Part shown: in pieces, positions 6,046 to 7,144 of the stretch
Position numbering within the stretch: the first letter of the stretch is position 1
Layout of the letters: the number at the start of each line of letters is the position of its first letter
From: Alphaproteobacteria bacterium
GTDB lineage: Bacteria; Pseudomonadota; Alphaproteobacteria; RF32; CAG-239
Length of the DNA: 7,144 bases
Direction of reading: 5' to 3'
Assembly: GCA_017477035.1 (NCBI GenBank)
Contig: JAFUXW010000111.1
Location: forward strand, 1-7,144
The notes under the pieces: model-generated
What the model saw: the letters and a program-made list of their open reading frames with translations, nothing else
Told to the model about the DNA's origin: nothing
Databases searched by the model: none
Position numbers and translations under genes: made by a program

Positions 6046-7144
6046 TTACCAAACGTATTTAATATTCCCCCCGACAGCCCAAGCTTTATACTCAGATCCG
6101 AAAGTATAGTTTCCGAATGCGCCGAGAGAGAAGTTTTTGATAATTTCAGCATCGGCGCCGATTTCAATGCGTCCCAATGTTTCATTATCAAGAGTGTCTT
6201 TATATTCTTTTTGATTAATTTTGACTTTACCGCCACTGGATATAGTTTGAATAACAGAAGGTTTAATATATCCGGTTGTCGGTAATTGATATTCGTTGTT
6301 AAATTGATACTCATATTTAAGAGCTGCTTCCAATTCAACATTATTAACGTTATCAACGGAAACTTCTTTACCGTTAATATTATGGGCGTCTTTGAATTTA
6401 ATATAACTATAAGTAGCACGCAAAGACGGAGTTAAGATTTCACGATGCGTTAAACGAATGTCGTATCCCATTTCGCCTTGAGCGCCGATGATATGTCCGT
6501 CAATAGAGCCCTTGGTGTTGTTTTTCGCCTTGACATCTACATCAAGTTTACCACCGTAGGCAGCACCTAACATATAGAAATTACCGAAATATTTACGATA
6601 ATATAATCCACCGATTAAGCTGGTAATATCTAACTTACTTCCCAGATGAGAGAAGTATTTTTTGCCCTTACCGTCATTTTCGTATTCTCCATCACGATAA
6701 GAACCGAAGATACCGAGCATATCGCCGTGGGTAGGTTGGAAATCTAATCCGAAATCAACGCCTTTGATAGTGAAATCTGTTTCAATAGGTTTGTCATAAG
6801 TTCCCTTTCTATAGAAAGGAGTAGCCCATAATCTTCTCTTGGTTTGTGAACTTTCATATTTGCAGAAGGAATTTGCACAATTATCTTGATAACAATTGCA
6901 TTGACCTCTGTTTGTTCTGGAAATAGGCAACATAATAGAACGAGTTTGTTCCAATGCAGCACGCGGTAAATCAATCACAGCCATATCTTCAGGATCAAGA
7001 GCAGGATCAATATCTGAAGATCGATATAAGAACCAGTCATATACAGAACCATTGGTTTCATAACCGATTTTAATTTCATAATTATCATTCTTGGCAGTGG
7101 TTGAGAAAGTATTGTTAAAGTCATAATCAGTTTGACTTATTTGA
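6046..7144 (-). CDS. Autotransporter (type Va secretion), C-terminal part with beta-barrel domain; 5' end outside window
   Basis: The frame is open from the stop at 6046 to the right edge with no interruption, giving 365 codons of the C-terminal part. The ATG at 6984 is internal: residues upstream of it continue in the same frame with protein-like sequence (GYETNGSVYDWFLYR, DIDPALDPED). Three parts are visible. The end of a passenger lies at about 6960-7144, with YDWFLYR resembling the last passenger strands. A helical linker (VIDLPRAALEQTRSIM) is followed by a Cys-rich loop (6862-6900). An autotransporter beta-barrel of about 260 residues covers 6049-6830. It begins LWATPFYRKG, shows alternating aromatic and glycine strands and ends in the aromatic KYVW expected for BAM recognition. 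The barrel inserts in the outer membrane and exports the passenger, whose role is unknown because it is mostly missing. Any signal peptide and promoter lie outside. The barrel class is well supported; the specific name is not. Confidence 0.88.
   Translation of the reverse strand, partial: QISQTDYDFNNTFSTTAKNDNYEIKIGYETNGSVYDWFLYRSSDIDPALDPEDMAVIDLPRAALEQTRSIMLPISRTNRGQCNCYQDNCANSFCKYESSQTKRRLWATPFYRKGTYDKPIETDFTIKGVDFGLDFQPTHGDMLGIFGSYRDGEYENDGKGKKYFSHLGSKLDITSLIGGLYYRKYFGNFYMLGAAYGGKLDVDVKAKNNTKGSIDGHIIGAQGEMGYDIRLTHREILTPSLRATYSYIKFKDAHNINGKEVSVDNVNNVELEAALKYEYQFNNEYQLPTTGYIKPSVIQTISSGGKVKINQKEYKDTLDNETLGRIEIGADAEIIKNFSLGAFGNYTFGSEYKAWAVGGNIKYVW
6862..6900 (-). other. Four-cysteine cluster in the autotransporter just before the barrel
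   Basis: On the - strand the codons read GQCNCYQDNCANSFCK, a C-x-C-x4-C-x4-C pattern with Cys codons at 6898-6900, 6892-6894, 6877-6879 and 6862-6864. It lies between the linker helix and the first barrel strand (Trp codon at 6826-6828). These are the only cysteines in the visible protein. Metal binding or disulfide formation are possible but inferred. Confidence 0.8.

Noticed and set aside
5988..6419. Open frame of 143 codons on the - strand at the autotransporter 3' end
   Set aside because: It overlaps the barrel domain in another frame and runs through the terminator hairpin; its composition is not protein-like.
6804..6819. Perfect 16-base palindrome CCTTTCTATAGAAAGG
   Set aside because: It lies inside the autotransporter barrel and simply encodes PFYRK in the family-typical first strand. 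No second copy was noticed, so an operator or recombination site is unlikely.

Overview
This window looks like a piece of chromosome from an AT-rich alphaproteobacterium, possibly a host-associated or gut lineage. The main argument is gene order. An rlpA-type gene, a D-alanyl-D-alanine carboxypeptidase, tmk, holB, tatD and a PhnP-like metallo-beta-lactamase-fold gene in a row is, from general knowledge, a typical alphaproteobacterial housekeeping cluster. The consensus of each protein, notably the MBL protein with its GWGECNPHNPKN loop, agrees. The species cannot be named from the sequence. No phage, IS, tRNA, rRNA or CRISPR signal was seen.

Positions 1-5971 hold seven genes, all on the + strand and almost without gaps: the 3' part of rlpA (open at the left edge), a PBP5-like carboxypeptidase, thymidylate kinase, DNA polymerase III delta', a TatD-family metal-dependent hydrolase, an MBL-fold hydrolase and a DHH-DHHA1 phosphoesterase. 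Neighbours are 1-13 bases apart or overlap by 1-8 bases, so they are most likely one transcript with coupled translation whose promoter lies left of the window. The first two act in the periplasm on peptidoglycan. The next two serve DNA synthesis (dTTP supply and clamp loading). The last three are hydrolases of nucleic acids, nucleotides or unknown phosphoesters. The metG gene often found between holB and tatD in this cluster is absent: holB and tatD overlap by one base.

Positions 5972-6045 contain a strong hairpin with A and T tracts on its two sides, which can terminate transcription from both directions. Beyond it, on the - strand, the C-terminal part of an outer-membrane autotransporter runs from 7144 to 6046 and is cut by the right edge. 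It shows a complete beta-barrel domain of about 260 residues, a linker region and the end of the passenger. An unusual four-cysteine cluster sits just before the barrel.

Two genes are incomplete at the window edges, and in both the first in-frame ATG inside the window is internal to the gene. Two other starts (tatD and the DHH gene) are best placed at ATG codons a little inside the longest open frame. The window is largely ordinary. The points most worth a second look are the cysteine cluster of the autotransporter, the DHH gene at the end of the cluster and the missing metG. I see no evidence for a wholly new system.
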